The notes under the pieces are model-generated. The model made no database searches, was not told the origin of the DNA, and saw only the letters and a program-made list of their open reading frames with translations. DNA of 64,000 nt from an uncultured Bacilli bacterium (GTDB lineage Bacteria; Bacillota_I; Bacilli_A; RFN20; CAG-826). Position numbers and translations under genes: made by a program. Below, in pieces: positions 17,433-27,158 of the stretch. Position 1 is the first letter of the stretch; each line of letters begins with the position of its first letter. Location of the stretch: positions 124,001 through 188,000 of the forward strand of contig CAKVCX010000002.1 of the NCBI GenBank assembly GCA_934725985.1, written 5' to 3'.

Positions 17433-18609
17433 TAAGTATTTTGCTCTTACCTTTTTACTCTCTATCTTGCTTCCTTTTTCTTTTAAAAGCAATTTGATTT
17501 TAGCCAATGGCTTAGATGAGAATGAGTCTTCTACAAAAGAAGAAAATAAATCTTCGATAAAGCTATATCAAGTCGAAAGCCCTTTTGATTTCCATACGGT
17601 TTTGCAAAAGAAATATATCGAAGATGGCAACCTTTCTATTGCTAAATATGCCAAGGCCAATGCCGAAATAAGCCAACCAATTGGCTTAAAAATAGAATGG
17701 GATTTGTTTGATGCGGAAGAAAATAGCAAACCCTATTACACCTTGTCTTTATCTGAGAATGCAGATTTTTCAAATGCTTATACATATAAAACATATGATA
17801 CGTTTTATTATGTTTATAACTTGAAATTGGCAACTAAATATTATTATTCGGTCAAAACTTCTTTAAATGGAGAAACAATAGAAAGCCCGACTAAGTATTT
17901 TGTTACTGCCAATACATTTATTAGAAACATAAAGCTTGATGGCGTTATTAATGTTAGAGATGTCGGCGGATGGAGAAACTCAAAAGGCAAATTCATGGTT
18001 AAGCAAGGCATGATCTATCGCTCCGGGCCATTTAATGAGTCTTATCAAACTAGCATGAAGAAAAATATCACTTCTTCTGGGATTAGCGAAGCTACGAATA
18101 GATTGGGGATAAAAACAGAAATTGATTTAAGGACGGTTGATAATAATGAAGTCGGTGGGCTTAAAACGGCTAGCCCCCTTGGCTATAAAGTTAAATATGT
18201 TCAAGCCCCTATTGATTACAACTATCCAGAAAAGGTGTTTACATATAAAAATAATGCCGAGTCTTTTATAAAAATATTTAAAACATTGGGCGATCCGAAT
18301 AACTATCCTATTGATTTCCATTGCACAGCAGGAGCCGATAGGACTGGATGCGTTGCGTTTTTAATTAATGGATTAATGGGTGTTTCAGAAGCTGATTTAT
18401 ATAGGGATTATCTATTTACTAATTTTGCTAACGTTTCTTTTTTAAGGCAAAGAAGTAGCATTGCAAATGCCTACGTTAAGACTATAAAAAATAACCCAGG
18501 TATAACATTGCAAGATAAAATCGTTTATACGCTTACCTCGATTGGAGTTGATATAAACGATTTGAATAGACTTTATTTCCTTATGCAAGAGGGAGGGTAT
18601 CGTTTATGA
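17425..18609 (+). CDS. secreted tyrosine-phosphatase-like protein
   Basis: 394 residues with a signal peptide (about 1-28). A fibronectin-III-like segment lies near 85-160, then a Tyr-phosphatase family 3 domain: NVRDVGGW near 176-183, GMIYRSG near 195-201, and the P-loop HCTAGADRTG (Cys300, Arg306) that carries the phosphocysteine mechanism. Secreted members of this family act on phosphoproteins or phosphoinositides; here it sits between a binding protein and a large glycosidase, so phosphorylated glycans are also possible substrates (inference). It overlaps both neighbours by 8 and 4 bases, so translation is coupled. No C-terminal membrane anchor is seen. Confidence 0.85.
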   Translation: MINKYFALTFLLSILLPFSFKSNLILANGLDENESSTKEENKSSIKLYQVESPFDFHTVLQKKYIEDGNLSIAKYAKANAEISQPIGLKIEWDLFDAEENSKPYYTLSLSENADFSNAYTYKTYDTFYYVYNLKLATKYYYSVKTSLNGETIESPTKYFVTANTFIRNIKLDGVINVRDVGGWRNSKGKFMVKQGMIYRSGPFNESYQTSMKKNITSSGISEATNRLGIKTEIDLRTVDNNEVGGLKTASPLGYKVKYVQAPIDYNYPEKVFTYKNNAESFIKIFKTLGDPNNYPIDFHCTAGADRTGCVAFLINGLMGVSEADLYRDYLFTNFANVSFLRQRSSIANAYVKTIKNNPGITLQDKIVYTLTSIGVDINDLNRLYFLMQEGGYRL

Positions 18610-21600
18610 TTTTTTCTTCTTTGTTATCCTTTTTTGCCTTGACTTCTTTATTTGCTACTAGTCTTTCTTTTTCTCCTGCTAAAAAGAGCATAAGCAAAGA
18701 AGTCGATGAGACAAAAGTAGGGGCTATCGCCTCTGAAAACGGTGCTTTTAGTTTTGAAAGTAGCCAAGGTTGGAGCTTTAATGAAAATGATACATGGTCG
18801 ATTGATGACCAGGAGCAATATGACGGCAATCAATCATTACATGTAGTCCGTTCTAATTATGATAGTTATTTTAATGCCACGTCTCCTTCCTTTTTACTTG
18901 AACCTGGTACTAGATATAGATTTGGTTTTTATTACAAAAGCCAAAATTCGTTCGGGACTTCTTTATCGTTAAACGTTACTACTTATGATTCCTCTTCTAA
19001 AGAGATTAGGACAGTAAACGGCCCAACCACTAGGCTAAATGCCGATTCTATTTCGCCAACTTGGAGCGAATTCTTTTTGGAATTACAAACAAAAAACAAT
19101 GCCGCAAGCGCAAAAGCAACCTTAATTATTAAAAATGGGGTTGCCGATGTATATTTTGATAAAGTATTTTGCGTTAAGACTGGGGATGACGTTTATGATG
19201 AAACTTTTTCATTCCCTAAAGCCGATTCCACTTTTCAAAATTGGAATTTAGAAAATGCAAAGGCCGATAATGACGGTTTGTTAATTGAAGAAAATGGGAA
19301 AGCCACAACGGTTTGGAATAGAATGCTTAGTGGATGTGGCTATTCTTTTACTTTTGATGCTAGCTCTGATACCGAAAGTCATGGAAACGTTCGTTTTGAA
19401 ATTTTCGATAGTGGGAACAATTCCGTTCAAACTATAGAAAAAGGTTTTGATGTCAGTAAGGATCTAGAACAAAAAGAAGTTGAAATTACCATAAAACGCG
19501 GTGTGAAAGCTTATATAAGTTTTAGTTCAAATGCGAAATTGTTTCTCGATAACATACATGGGGTTAAAACATATACCCCCAATGATGAATCGGGCTGGCA
19601 AGGTCAGTGGGTTACTTATCCTGATGGCGATATAACTGCAGATGCGGCTTATCAAAATAGATGGTATAGGCAAAGTTTTGAATTGAGCGAAAAAGTAGTT
19701 TCGGCTTCTTTGCAAGCCACTGCCGATGATGTTAGATTCCCTTATTTAAATGGCCATAGCTTTGGTAGGGGTGGTGTCTGGTCTTCTCCTAACATTGTCG
19801 ATGTCACCGATTATCTGGTGGTAGGTAAAAATGTTTTTGCTTGCAGAGTATATAACGGCACCTATTATTCCGGACTTCTTTTTGAAATAACTATAATTAC
19901 CGAATCAGGCAAGGTATTGTCTATATTTTCTAGCAATTCGACCTTAACTGCCAAAGACATTGATTCAAATTCTCAATATATCACCAATGAAGATTTATCT
20001 TGGACCAAAATTGATTATGATGATTCTTCTTGGCGTCAATGTTATGTAGTTGGACCCGTTGGTTCCATGCCTTGGGGATCTATTCCTTTTGTCTCTTTAG
20101 CGACTACCGTTCCTGAATTCGAAGTTCTTTCAGCTTCCTTCCCAAAAGAAGTTAAATTAGGGGATACGATGTCACTTTCCATTACTTGGAAGATTAAAGA
20201 AAAAATAGAAAAACCTTTTTCAATGACGGTTTCTTTTTGGGGAAAGTATTCTTCTGATAACGATGAAACTAGCCCAATTAAGTCGACTCTTCGCCAAGTA
20301 AGAGGTGAAGAAATGAACAATTGGGAAGTAAATACCCCAATTAGCATAGATTATGAACTTGATATCCCTGATTATATGGACGAAGGTTCATATATGCTTC
20401 AATTCGACGAAGATCAAATGAAGCTTATTAATAATGTTGATTTTACTAACAACAAGCTTCGTGGCTATTACACTAAATTTACCCCAACTGAAATCAAACT
20501 AGAAAAAAGTGAAATAATTCGCGAAAAGGACATCACTAAATTAAAAATCGGCGAAGAAGAATATGCCCCATATTTGTTTATGCAAAGCGATGGCCTTAAA
20601 TACTTTAAGCCTTCCTATGCCACTAAAATGTATGAATCGGGAGTAAAACTGCTTTCAGTTGGCAATAATAAAGTTGTCGATACCATTACTGGCGAATCGA
20701 CTTGGACAAATGATGACGAATATAATTTCGAGCCCTTCGATAACACGATTTATACGACTTTATCTGGTGCGCCAAAAGCCAAATTGCTAGTAATGATTAG
20801 CTGCGACCCGCCTTCTTGGTGGTTAAATAAATATCCAGAAGAAAGGGCTTTGACTCAAAATGGAGGAACGGATTCGATTTCTTATGCTTCCAAACGTTGG
20901 GTAAAAGATGTTTGCAAATACTTAAAAGCGGTCCTTACGCATATGAAATCCATGCCTTATGCCGCCCATATATTTGCTGTTAAATTCGCCCAAGGTGCTA
21001 CCTATGAATGGCAAGAATATGGAATGGAAATAGGCAATTGTTCTGATTTTTCTACCGTTGCCCAAAATGGTTTTAGAGAATTCTTAAAAGAAAAATATAA
21101 AACCAATGACGCTTTGCAAATTGCCTGGGGTAATGGTTTAGTCACATTTGATAACGCGACTATTCCTGCCTTTGGGGAAAGAGAACCGTTAACTTATGGC
21201 TCTCTATTAGATGGAATCAAGCAAAGAAGTGTCTTGGATTATCAAGACTTCAAAGCCAAAAATGTCACTGAATCCATTTTTGCATTCTCTAATGTTGTTA
21301 AAGAAGTATCAAATGGAAAATGGCTAGCGGGAACCTATCAAGGTTATATTACTAACGCTCTTACTTATGAAGGAAGTGGCATTGGAAACAATCAATTTGC
21401 TAGATTATTGGAAAAAGATAGTAATTGCGACTTCTTTTGTGGGCCTATTTCCTATATGACAAGGTTATCTGGCTATAGCAATTCTTATATGCAAGCCGTT
21501 ACTAGCATAGTCAATGCTGGCAAGCTTTGCTTAACTGAGTTTGACGAAAGAACCGTCGCGGTCGATATGCCAGATCAATCTCCTGCAACGATGGATGAAT

Positions 21601-22856
21601 GGGGAAAGACGTATTGCCTTGAGGATACTCTTAATTTAATGATAAGAGACGCCGCGAATGTGCTTATTACCGGGGCTGGCTGCTGGATTTATGATATGAC
21701 TGGTGGCTGGTATAACGATGATGAAATTTATAATTGCCTTTCTTTGATTATGAAGGAATATGAATATGCCTTGAAATATCAAGACAATACAAATAATCAC
21801 GAAGTCGCCTTTATTATCGAAGATAAGATGCCATCGGATTATGCCTATAGTTTTGGTGGTTCCTACAGTGCTTTGGAAGTCAATTTAAGCAGGCAAAAAG
21901 AAGACTTAGCCCATATTGGGGCTGGCTATGATACCTATTTAGCTAGTGACCTTAAGAAAGGTTTGCCTAATAAATATAAAGTATTCTTAATTGTGGGCAA
22001 TAGAATTGATAAAGAAACAATTGATGGCATCAACTCTATTTGCAAAAGAGATGGTACGGCCATTATTTGGTGCGGTACGCCTGGAATATACGGACAAGAT
22101 GGTTCCATGAGTGCGGAAAACGTCTCTTCTTTAATCGATATGGACGTTGATTTTGCTAGCGGTTCTGTTTATACGGCCGTCAGCATAGATTCAAATTCCA
22201 TAGACCCTCTTGTTGATGGAGTTAAAGGCTATACATATGGTAAACCGGAAATAAAAGAAGTTAATCCGGTTGCCTATGTCAATGATAGCAATGCCATTTC
22301 TTTAGGAACAATTCGTGATACTTCCTATACCGGCTTGGCCTATAAGGAAGTAGAAACTAAAGATGGCGGGACCTATTTATCTATCTTTTCTTCTATTGGG
22401 CATGTTCCGCCTCAGTTAATTAGAAACATTATGAAAAGACAAGGGTGTCATATATTCGATTCTTCCTTTTCCGATGTAGTCTTCTCTTCGAATGGATACT
22501 TATGCATCGATTCTCCTTATGGGGGAGAAAGAACAATATCCTTGAGGCAAGCCTATGATGTCTATGATCCTATAAATAATGTTTTAATTGGCCAAAATAT
22601 TACTTCTTTTACGACAAATTTTGTGGCCAAGAAAACTTATTTATACCGTCTGATGCCTTCATTTAGCTATGGAAATGAACCGGTTGATCCAACTGATCCA
22701 ACTCCAACTCCGATTCCAGATCCCATACCTGAGGTAACTAGCAATTTATCTTTTGGCAAAATTTTCTCAATCGCGGGGATTAGTGTTGCCTCTATCGAAT
22801 TGGTTTCTATGGTCGTAATTATATTTGCGGCCTTAAAAATAAAAAAAGCCAAATAG
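18606..22856 (+). CDS. large membrane-anchored glycosidase, GH42-like
   Basis: 1416 residues. Order: signal peptide (1-22); two CBM-like jellyrolls (about 40-200 and 200-330); a GH2/rhamnosidase-like sugar-binding domain (about 335-490, GQWVTYPDGDI then TYYSGLLFEI); a beta domain; and from about 630 a TIM barrel of GH42/clan-A character, with candidate acid/base Glu in YEWQEYG (about 801) and nucleophile Glu in LTEFDE (about 978). A Pro-rich linker with repeated DPT units precedes a C-terminal helix and the tail KIKKAK. Likely a cell-surface exo-glycosidase such as a beta-galactosidase; the specificity is not provable by eye. Start overlaps the phosphatase stop (ATGA). Confidence 0.78.
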   Translation: MIFSSLLSFFALTSLFATSLSFSPAKKSISKEVDETKVGAIASENGAFSFESSQGWSFNENDTWSIDDQEQYDGNQSLHVVRSNYDSYFNATSPSFLLEPGTRYRFGFYYKSQNSFGTSLSLNVTTYDSSSKEIRTVNGPTTRLNADSISPTWSEFFLELQTKNNAASAKATLIIKNGVADVYFDKVFCVKTGDDVYDETFSFPKADSTFQNWNLENAKADNDGLLIEENGKATTVWNRMLSGCGYSFTFDASSDTESHGNVRFEIFDSGNNSVQTIEKGFDVSKDLEQKEVEITIKRGVKAYISFSSNAKLFLDNIHGVKTYTPNDESGWQGQWVTYPDGDITADAAYQNRWYRQSFELSEKVVSASLQATADDVRFPYLNGHSFGRGGVWSSPNIVDVTDYLVVGKNVFACRVYNGTYYSGLLFEITIITESGKVLSIFSSNSTLTAKDIDSNSQYITNEDLSWTKIDYDDSSWRQCYVVGPVGSMPWGSIPFVSLATTVPEFEVLSASFPKEVKLGDTMSLSITWKIKEKIEKPFSMTVSFWGKYSSDNDETSPIKSTLRQVRGEEMNNWEVNTPISIDYELDIPDYMDEGSYMLQFDEDQMKLINNVDFTNNKLRGYYTKFTPTEIKLEKSEIIREKDITKLKIGEEEYAPYLFMQSDGLKYFKPSYATKMYESGVKLLSVGNNKVVDTITGESTWTNDDEYNFEPFDNTIYTTLSGAPKAKLLVMISCDPPSWWLNKYPEERALTQNGGTDSISYASKRWVKDVCKYLKAVLTHMKSMPYAAHIFAVKFAQGATYEWQEYGMEIGNCSDFSTVAQNGFREFLKEKYKTNDALQIAWGNGLVTFDNATIPAFGEREPLTYGSLLDGIKQRSVLDYQDFKAKNVTESIFAFSNVVKEVSNGKWLAGTYQGYITNALTYEGSGIGNNQFARLLEKDSNCDFFCGPISYMTRLSGYSNSYMQAVTSIVNAGKLCLTEFDERTVAVDMPDQSPATMDEWGKTYCLEDTLNLMIRDAANVLITGAGCWIYDMTGGWYNDDEIYNCLSLIMKEYEYALKYQDNTNNHEVAFIIEDKMPSDYAYSFGGSYSALEVNLSRQKEDLAHIGAGYDTYLASDLKKGLPNKYKVFLIVGNRIDKETIDGINSICKRDGTAIIWCGTPGIYGQDGSMSAENVSSLIDMDVDFASGSVYTAVSIDSNSIDPLVDGVKGYTYGKPEIKEVNPVAYVNDSNAISLGTIRDTSYTGLAYKEVETKDGGTYLSIFSSIGHVPPQLIRNIMKRQGCHIFDSSFSDVVFSSNGYLCIDSPYGGERTISLRQAYDVYDPINNVLIGQNITSFTTNFVAKKTYLYRLMPSFSYGNEPVDPTDPTPTPIPDPIPEVTSNLSFGKIFSIAGISVASIELVSMVVIIFAALKIKKAK

Positions 22857-22871
22857 GCTGGAAAGGTTTTT

Positions 22872-24209
22872 ATGAAAAACAAAAAAATTCTTCTTGTTTC
22901 TCTTCTTGCTTTGTTAGCTAGCTGCGGTGATAACGTTAGCAACAATGCGTCTGATGATGTTGACACTGAGTCTGACACATTTACTCTTCAAATCTTTACC
23001 GGTGGTTATGGTTCCTCGGGTTGGCAATATGCTTTAAATGAATTTGAAAAGCTATATGGTGATCAATATACGATAGTTGCCACAATGGACAATAACGTCA
23101 ATACTGCTTTTGCTGATAGATGGCAAAATGGCAATCCACCTGATTTCGTATTCCTTGATGGCTCTGGTATTGATAAAGAAAATTGGCTTAGAGAAGGCCT
23201 ATTAAAAGATTTAAGCACTTGGTTAGAAACGGCAAAGGTCCAAGGGAGCGATACCCTTATTAAGGATGCTGTCGATTCTTCTTATTGGCTAAAATATACC
23301 AATTCGGATAATAAGACGATTACTTATGGGGCTCCGCTTGTCCTTAATGCTTATGGTATGTGGTATGACCAAACCTTGTTTGATCAAAAAAAGTGGACCT
23401 TCCCAAATAATTATGATGAATTAAAGGCTTTTGCCTCAAATTCCACTAAGGAAATTAAAAATATGATTTTCCCAGGTACGGCCGCTGGTTATTTGACCCA
23501 AGGTTTATTAGTTCCTGCCTTTGCTGAACTTGATGATAATACTTTTGATCGCATCATGAATTGCCGTGATGCCGATGTTTACACTTCCTCTGCCTTTAAG
23601 GAAGTTCTCACTCGTTTCCAAGATTATATTGCTTTAAATGACAATACGGTTTCCGAATGTCTATCAATGGACCATACCCAGAGTCAAATGCAATGGCTTG
23701 CTCATGATGCTGCCATGATTCCAAACGGATTATGGCTCCGCTCGGAAATGGCTAAATTAAATGCCATCCCGGATAATTTCAATATGCATTTTGCCCCATC
23801 TCCATTGGTAAAGAATCAACAAACTATCGTTACCTCTTCTATTGCTTGCGGTATTGCTAATCAAGCTAAAAATAGCAAAGCAGCCAAAGAATTCATTTCT
23901 CTTTTATACAGGGAAGACGTACAAAAACAATTTGTCTATGCAACCGATTCTCCTTCCGTTATATCTTTAGACCTTGAAAACGATCCGAATGTTACTGATG
24001 TTTTAAAATACACTCAAGAAGTCTTCAATAACCCAAATTATATCCATAAAGCCAACAATGGCTCTTGGGGCGGTGTTGACTCTGCTATTAATGAGGAAGT
24101 TAAGAAGATTGTCAAGGCTCATTTAGAAGGAACTGAATATAGCGTTGATTCCTCTTGCCAAGCTATTAAAAAAGCTGCCGAAGCTGAGCTTGAAGATAGG
24201 GCTGCTTAA
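22872..24209 (+). CDS. sugar ABC transporter substrate-binding lipoprotein
   Basis: 445 residues. The signal ends in the lipobox LLASC (Cys17-18 region), so it is lipid-anchored. The family-1 extracellular solute-binding fold is visible in FTLQIFTGGYGSSGWQYALN, DFVFLDGSG, MIPNGLWLRSEM and the C-terminal EVKKIVKAHLEG. It should bind an oligosaccharide released by the surface glycosidase encoded 16 bases upstream and hand it to the two permeases encoded downstream. Ligand unknown. Confidence 0.9.
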   Translation: MKNKKILLVSLLALLASCGDNVSNNASDDVDTESDTFTLQIFTGGYGSSGWQYALNEFEKLYGDQYTIVATMDNNVNTAFADRWQNGNPPDFVFLDGSGIDKENWLREGLLKDLSTWLETAKVQGSDTLIKDAVDSSYWLKYTNSDNKTITYGAPLVLNAYGMWYDQTLFDQKKWTFPNNYDELKAFASNSTKEIKNMIFPGTAAGYLTQGLLVPAFAELDDNTFDRIMNCRDADVYTSSAFKEVLTRFQDYIALNDNTVSECLSMDHTQSQMQWLAHDAAMIPNGLWLRSEMAKLNAIPDNFNMHFAPSPLVKNQQTIVTSSIACGIANQAKNSKAAKEFISLLYREDVQKQFVYATDSPSVISLDLENDPNVTDVLKYTQEVFNNPNYIHKANNGSWGGVDSAINEEVKKIVKAHLEGTEYSVDSSCQAIKKAAEAELEDRAA

Positions 24210-24236
24210 TAAAAAATCTGATTTTAATTTAATTTT

Positions 24237-25169
24237 ATGGAACAAGTACTTTCTCGCGGTGAAAGAAAAGGGAAGAAAGCAAATGTTAGTAAAATAATAT
24301 TTGCTTCTTTGTTTTGCTTATTGCCATTTGCTATTTATTTATTATTTTGCGTATACCCAATCATTAAATCGGTATTTGATTCTTTTACCAACTGGAGAGG
24401 CTATACAACTAGGAAGTGGATTGGTTTTGCTAACTACGAGAAGGTACTTACCGACCCCGTCTTTTGGAAGGCTGTCGGCAATGACTTTATCATTACGGCC
24501 GTTAAAGAGGTTGTGATTATCATTTTGACAGTCTTATTTGCCGTTAGTTTGACTAGATTCCGCTTGAAAAAGCATGAAGTGATCACATATAAGTTTATCT
24601 TTTATATCCCAAACATGCTTTCGACCGTTATTATTGGCTCGCTTTGGGGATTTGTCTTCATGAGCGGCGATTCAGGCCTATTAAATGCTTTTCTTTCTTT
24701 GTTTAGCAAAGGGTTCGCCGCTGATTGGATTACCGATTATCCTCTTATTTGCATTGGCTTTGTTGCTTCTTGGTGCGGAGTAGGATTATTTATGCTTACC
24801 ATGATATCTTCCATTAACCAAATCCCTCTTGAACTTTATGAGGCTGCCGATATTGACGGAGCTTCTTCCTGGCAACAATTGATTCATATTACCATGCCGG
24901 CCGTTTGGCTTGAGGTTACCTTTATGGTTGTTTCTATTTTATATCAATCTTTAGGTGGTAACTTTGGTATCGTAAATGTCTTTACTCCAACTGGTGGGGT
25001 TGATAATAATGCAATGGTAATGGGCTTATATGTCTATTTATATGGAACTAGCAGGGGCAGGGTTGCTTTCTCTTATGCGGCTGCTTTGATAATGCTAGTC
25101 ATTTCGGCTTCTGTTTCTTTGTCGGTTAAAGGCATTATGAATAAAATCGGGAGGCGTTTTTATGAGTAA
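24237..25169 (+). CDS. sugar ABC transporter permease (MalF/LacF-like)
   Basis: 310 residues, six membrane helices. The cytoplasmic EAA loop that contacts the ATPase reads YEAADIDGASSWQQLIHITM. The N-terminal 25 residues are basic and cytoplasmic. ATG 24237 has no visible Shine-Dalgarno, unlike its neighbours, so translation may be coupled to the binding-protein gene ending 27 bases before. The stop overlaps the second permease start by 8 bases. Forms a heterodimer with the product of 25162-26043. Confidence 0.92.
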   Translation: MEQVLSRGERKGKKANVSKIIFASLFCLLPFAIYLLFCVYPIIKSVFDSFTNWRGYTTRKWIGFANYEKVLTDPVFWKAVGNDFIITAVKEVVIIILTVLFAVSLTRFRLKKHEVITYKFIFYIPNMLSTVIIGSLWGFVFMSGDSGLLNAFLSLFSKGFAADWITDYPLICIGFVASWCGVGLFMLTMISSINQIPLELYEAADIDGASSWQQLIHITMPAVWLEVTFMVVSILYQSLGGNFGIVNVFTPTGGVDNNAMVMGLYVYLYGTSRGRVAFSYAAALIMLVISASVSLSVKGIMNKIGRRFYE

Positions 25170-26043
25170 GGATAATGGAATCGTTACAAGGCGTTCTCCT
25201 GAATCTAAAGGTGAGATAATTACTAGATGGGTCATTAGAATATTTCTTCTTATTTGGACTTTATTGGTAATATTCCCTCTTCTTTGGGCAATCATGACTT
25301 CTTTTAAAAGCCAAAAAGATTTTATGGGTGGCGCTTTTAATTTCCCTACTGTTTTCTTGATTGAAAATTATGCTACTGCTTGGAAAGAAGCTGATTTTTC
25401 CAAGTATTTCCTAAATTCTGTAATTTTATCGGTAGGGACCGTAGCTTTGACGATTTTATTCACCTTAGGTTCAAGCTATGTAATTGCTAAATATCGTTTT
25501 AAGTTATTTCGCTTCCTCGACCATTTCTATTCCATTTTCATGATGGTTCCCCAAATGCTGCTTCTTATTCCTTTGTTAAAAATGTGTCAAAGCATGCATT
25601 TAACCGACGGGTGGATGGTTATACCGACATTAATGCTATTAAATGCCATCCAAGGTGTACCGTTTTATGTTTTCCTCACCCTTCCATTTATGAGGGGGCT
25701 TAATAACGATATCCTTGAAGCGGCCGAGATAGATGGGACCAATGAATTTCAACGTTTCTTTCATGTCGTCTTGCCTATGGTAAAACCTCCCTTATTTATC
25801 GTTAGTTTATTAAGCTTTGCTGGTATTTGGAATGAATATGCGATGTCTATTACTTTTATAAAAGATCCTAACTATTACACTTTATCAGCAGGTTTAAATA
25901 ACTTAATGACCAATGCAACATTCGGATATGGGGTAAAATTTGCAGCCTTAATAATTTCCATGCTGCCCGTGCTTGTTCTTTACGCCATATTCCAAAAACC
26001 TCTTCAAAACGGATTATCCGCTTCCGATGGAGTAAAAGGATAG
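25162..26043 (+). CDS. sugar ABC transporter permease (MalG-like)
   Basis: 293 residues, six membrane helices; EAA loop LEAAEIDGTNEFQRFFHVVL. Pairs with the preceding permease to form the pore of the importer. No ATPase gene lies in this operon or elsewhere in the window in importer form, so a shared MsmX/MalK-type ATPase encoded elsewhere is likely. Last gene of the 15642-26043 operon; a hairpin terminator follows 8 bases later. Confidence 0.92.
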   Translation: MSKDNGIVTRRSPESKGEIITRWVIRIFLLIWTLLVIFPLLWAIMTSFKSQKDFMGGAFNFPTVFLIENYATAWKEADFSKYFLNSVILSVGTVALTILFTLGSSYVIAKYRFKLFRFLDHFYSIFMMVPQMLLLIPLLKMCQSMHLTDGWMVIPTLMLLNAIQGVPFYVFLTLPFMRGLNNDILEAAEIDGTNEFQRFFHVVLPMVKPPLFIVSLLSFAGIWNEYAMSITFIKDPNYYTLSAGLNNLMTNATFGYGVKFAALIISMLPVLVLYAIFQKPLQNGLSASDGVKG

Positions 26044-26051
26044 AATAGTAT

Positions 26052-26098
26052 CCCTTCCCGAAATTGATGGTTACCCATTAATTAAAGGGAAGGGTTTT
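26052..26098 (+). terminator. intrinsic terminator of the glycan-uptake operon
   Basis: CCCTTCCC (26052-26059) pairs with GGGAAGGG (26087-26094), with a second inner stem around ATGG/CCAT, followed by TTTT. It overlaps the end of the convergent araC-type gene. Confidence 0.8.
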
Positions 26099-26939
26099 CA
26101 TTTTCTTTTTGGAGACGTTTTCTATATTGAAGGGGCGAGCAATTGTTTTTTTCCCTGAAAAGCTTGATGAAAGTAGACAAGGAGTTATATCCGCAATCCT
26201 CAGAGATCGATAAGACGCTTTTGTTTGTTACTTGCAGAAGTTGTTTGGCATAATCCATTCGTATCTCTATTAAATAATCAACCAAGGAAATGCCTTTGTA
26301 GGCTTTAAACATGGATCCTACTTGAGAATGGGAATAATTTGTCATCGATACTATCTCGCTTACCCTTTTCGAGAATACTTCCGGTCTTTGCAAATTAGAT
26401 GCAAATTCTAATAGCCACTTCGGGGTTGAGGTATGTCTTTCGCAATACTTAATCCAATATAAGCCTAAAATGGTATCAAGCAATGACAATGAAAGGAATT
26501 TTTGGCAGGATAAATCATTTTCCTCATTTGAAAAATCATGTTTTGGATTCAGCAAGTTTTTCAAAAATAAGTTTACTGTTTCAAATTCGCTGAAACCTAA
26601 TTTTAATTTAACGACCCTTTCGCCACTTAAAATTTGACTAGCAATGTTTTTTGGCATTTTCGAAACATATTTTTCTATGTCTTCATTCTCATAATAAACG
26701 TCTTGGTGTAAATGTGGGGGCTTTATAAATGAAATTTGATGTACGTGACTAGGTCCTATTAAAAATAGATTGCCATGGCTTGCTTCATATTGTCTTTCGT
26801 TAATTGAATTTGTAGAAATTCCTTCTAAAAAGAAAACCAATTCCCATTTCTTATGCGTATGCGGTGGATTTGGGGTGGCGTAAATTCTAGATATGTCATC
26901 TTTTGCGGGTATAATGCAATCAATGTTTCTTTTATCCAT
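26082..26939 (-). CDS. AraC family transcriptional regulator
   Basis: 285 residues. An N-terminal cupin-type sensor (HTHKKWELVFFLEG, ... NLFLIGPSHVHQI) is followed by two helix-turn-helix motifs at about 185-280 (MTNYSHSQVGSMFKAYKGIS and LSISEDCGYNSLSTFIKLF). It probably senses a sugar and activates the flanking glycan operons, one ending beside it and one starting divergently at 27159. A TATAAT on its strand at 26951-26946 would start transcription within a few bases of the ATG, so the mRNA may be leaderless or nearly so. Confidence 0.9.
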   Translation of the reverse strand: MDKRNIDCIIPAKDDISRIYATPNPPHTHKKWELVFFLEGISTNSINERQYEASHGNLFLIGPSHVHQISFIKPPHLHQDVYYENEDIEKYVSKMPKNIASQILSGERVVKLKLGFSEFETVNLFLKNLLNPKHDFSNEENDLSCQKFLSLSLLDTILGLYWIKYCERHTSTPKWLLEFASNLQRPEVFSKRVSEIVSMTNYSHSQVGSMFKAYKGISLVDYLIEIRMDYAKQLLQVTNKSVLSISEDCGYNSLSTFIKLFREKNNCSPLQYRKRLQKENENPSL

Positions 26940-27158
26940 AATCTAATTATATCTATTTTCTTCTTCTATTTAAAAAGATAATTATTTGTTAGGTGAATAT
27001 GCATTTTTTAAATAAAACAATCTTAAAAAAAACTATTTTTTTGGTAAAGAAAAAAGAAAGCAAACAATTAGGTTTGGTATAATTAGGTTAATTAATTCTA
27101 ATTATTATTCATAAATTCATTTACTTTTATTAAGAACATAAAAATTAAGGCGACAACA

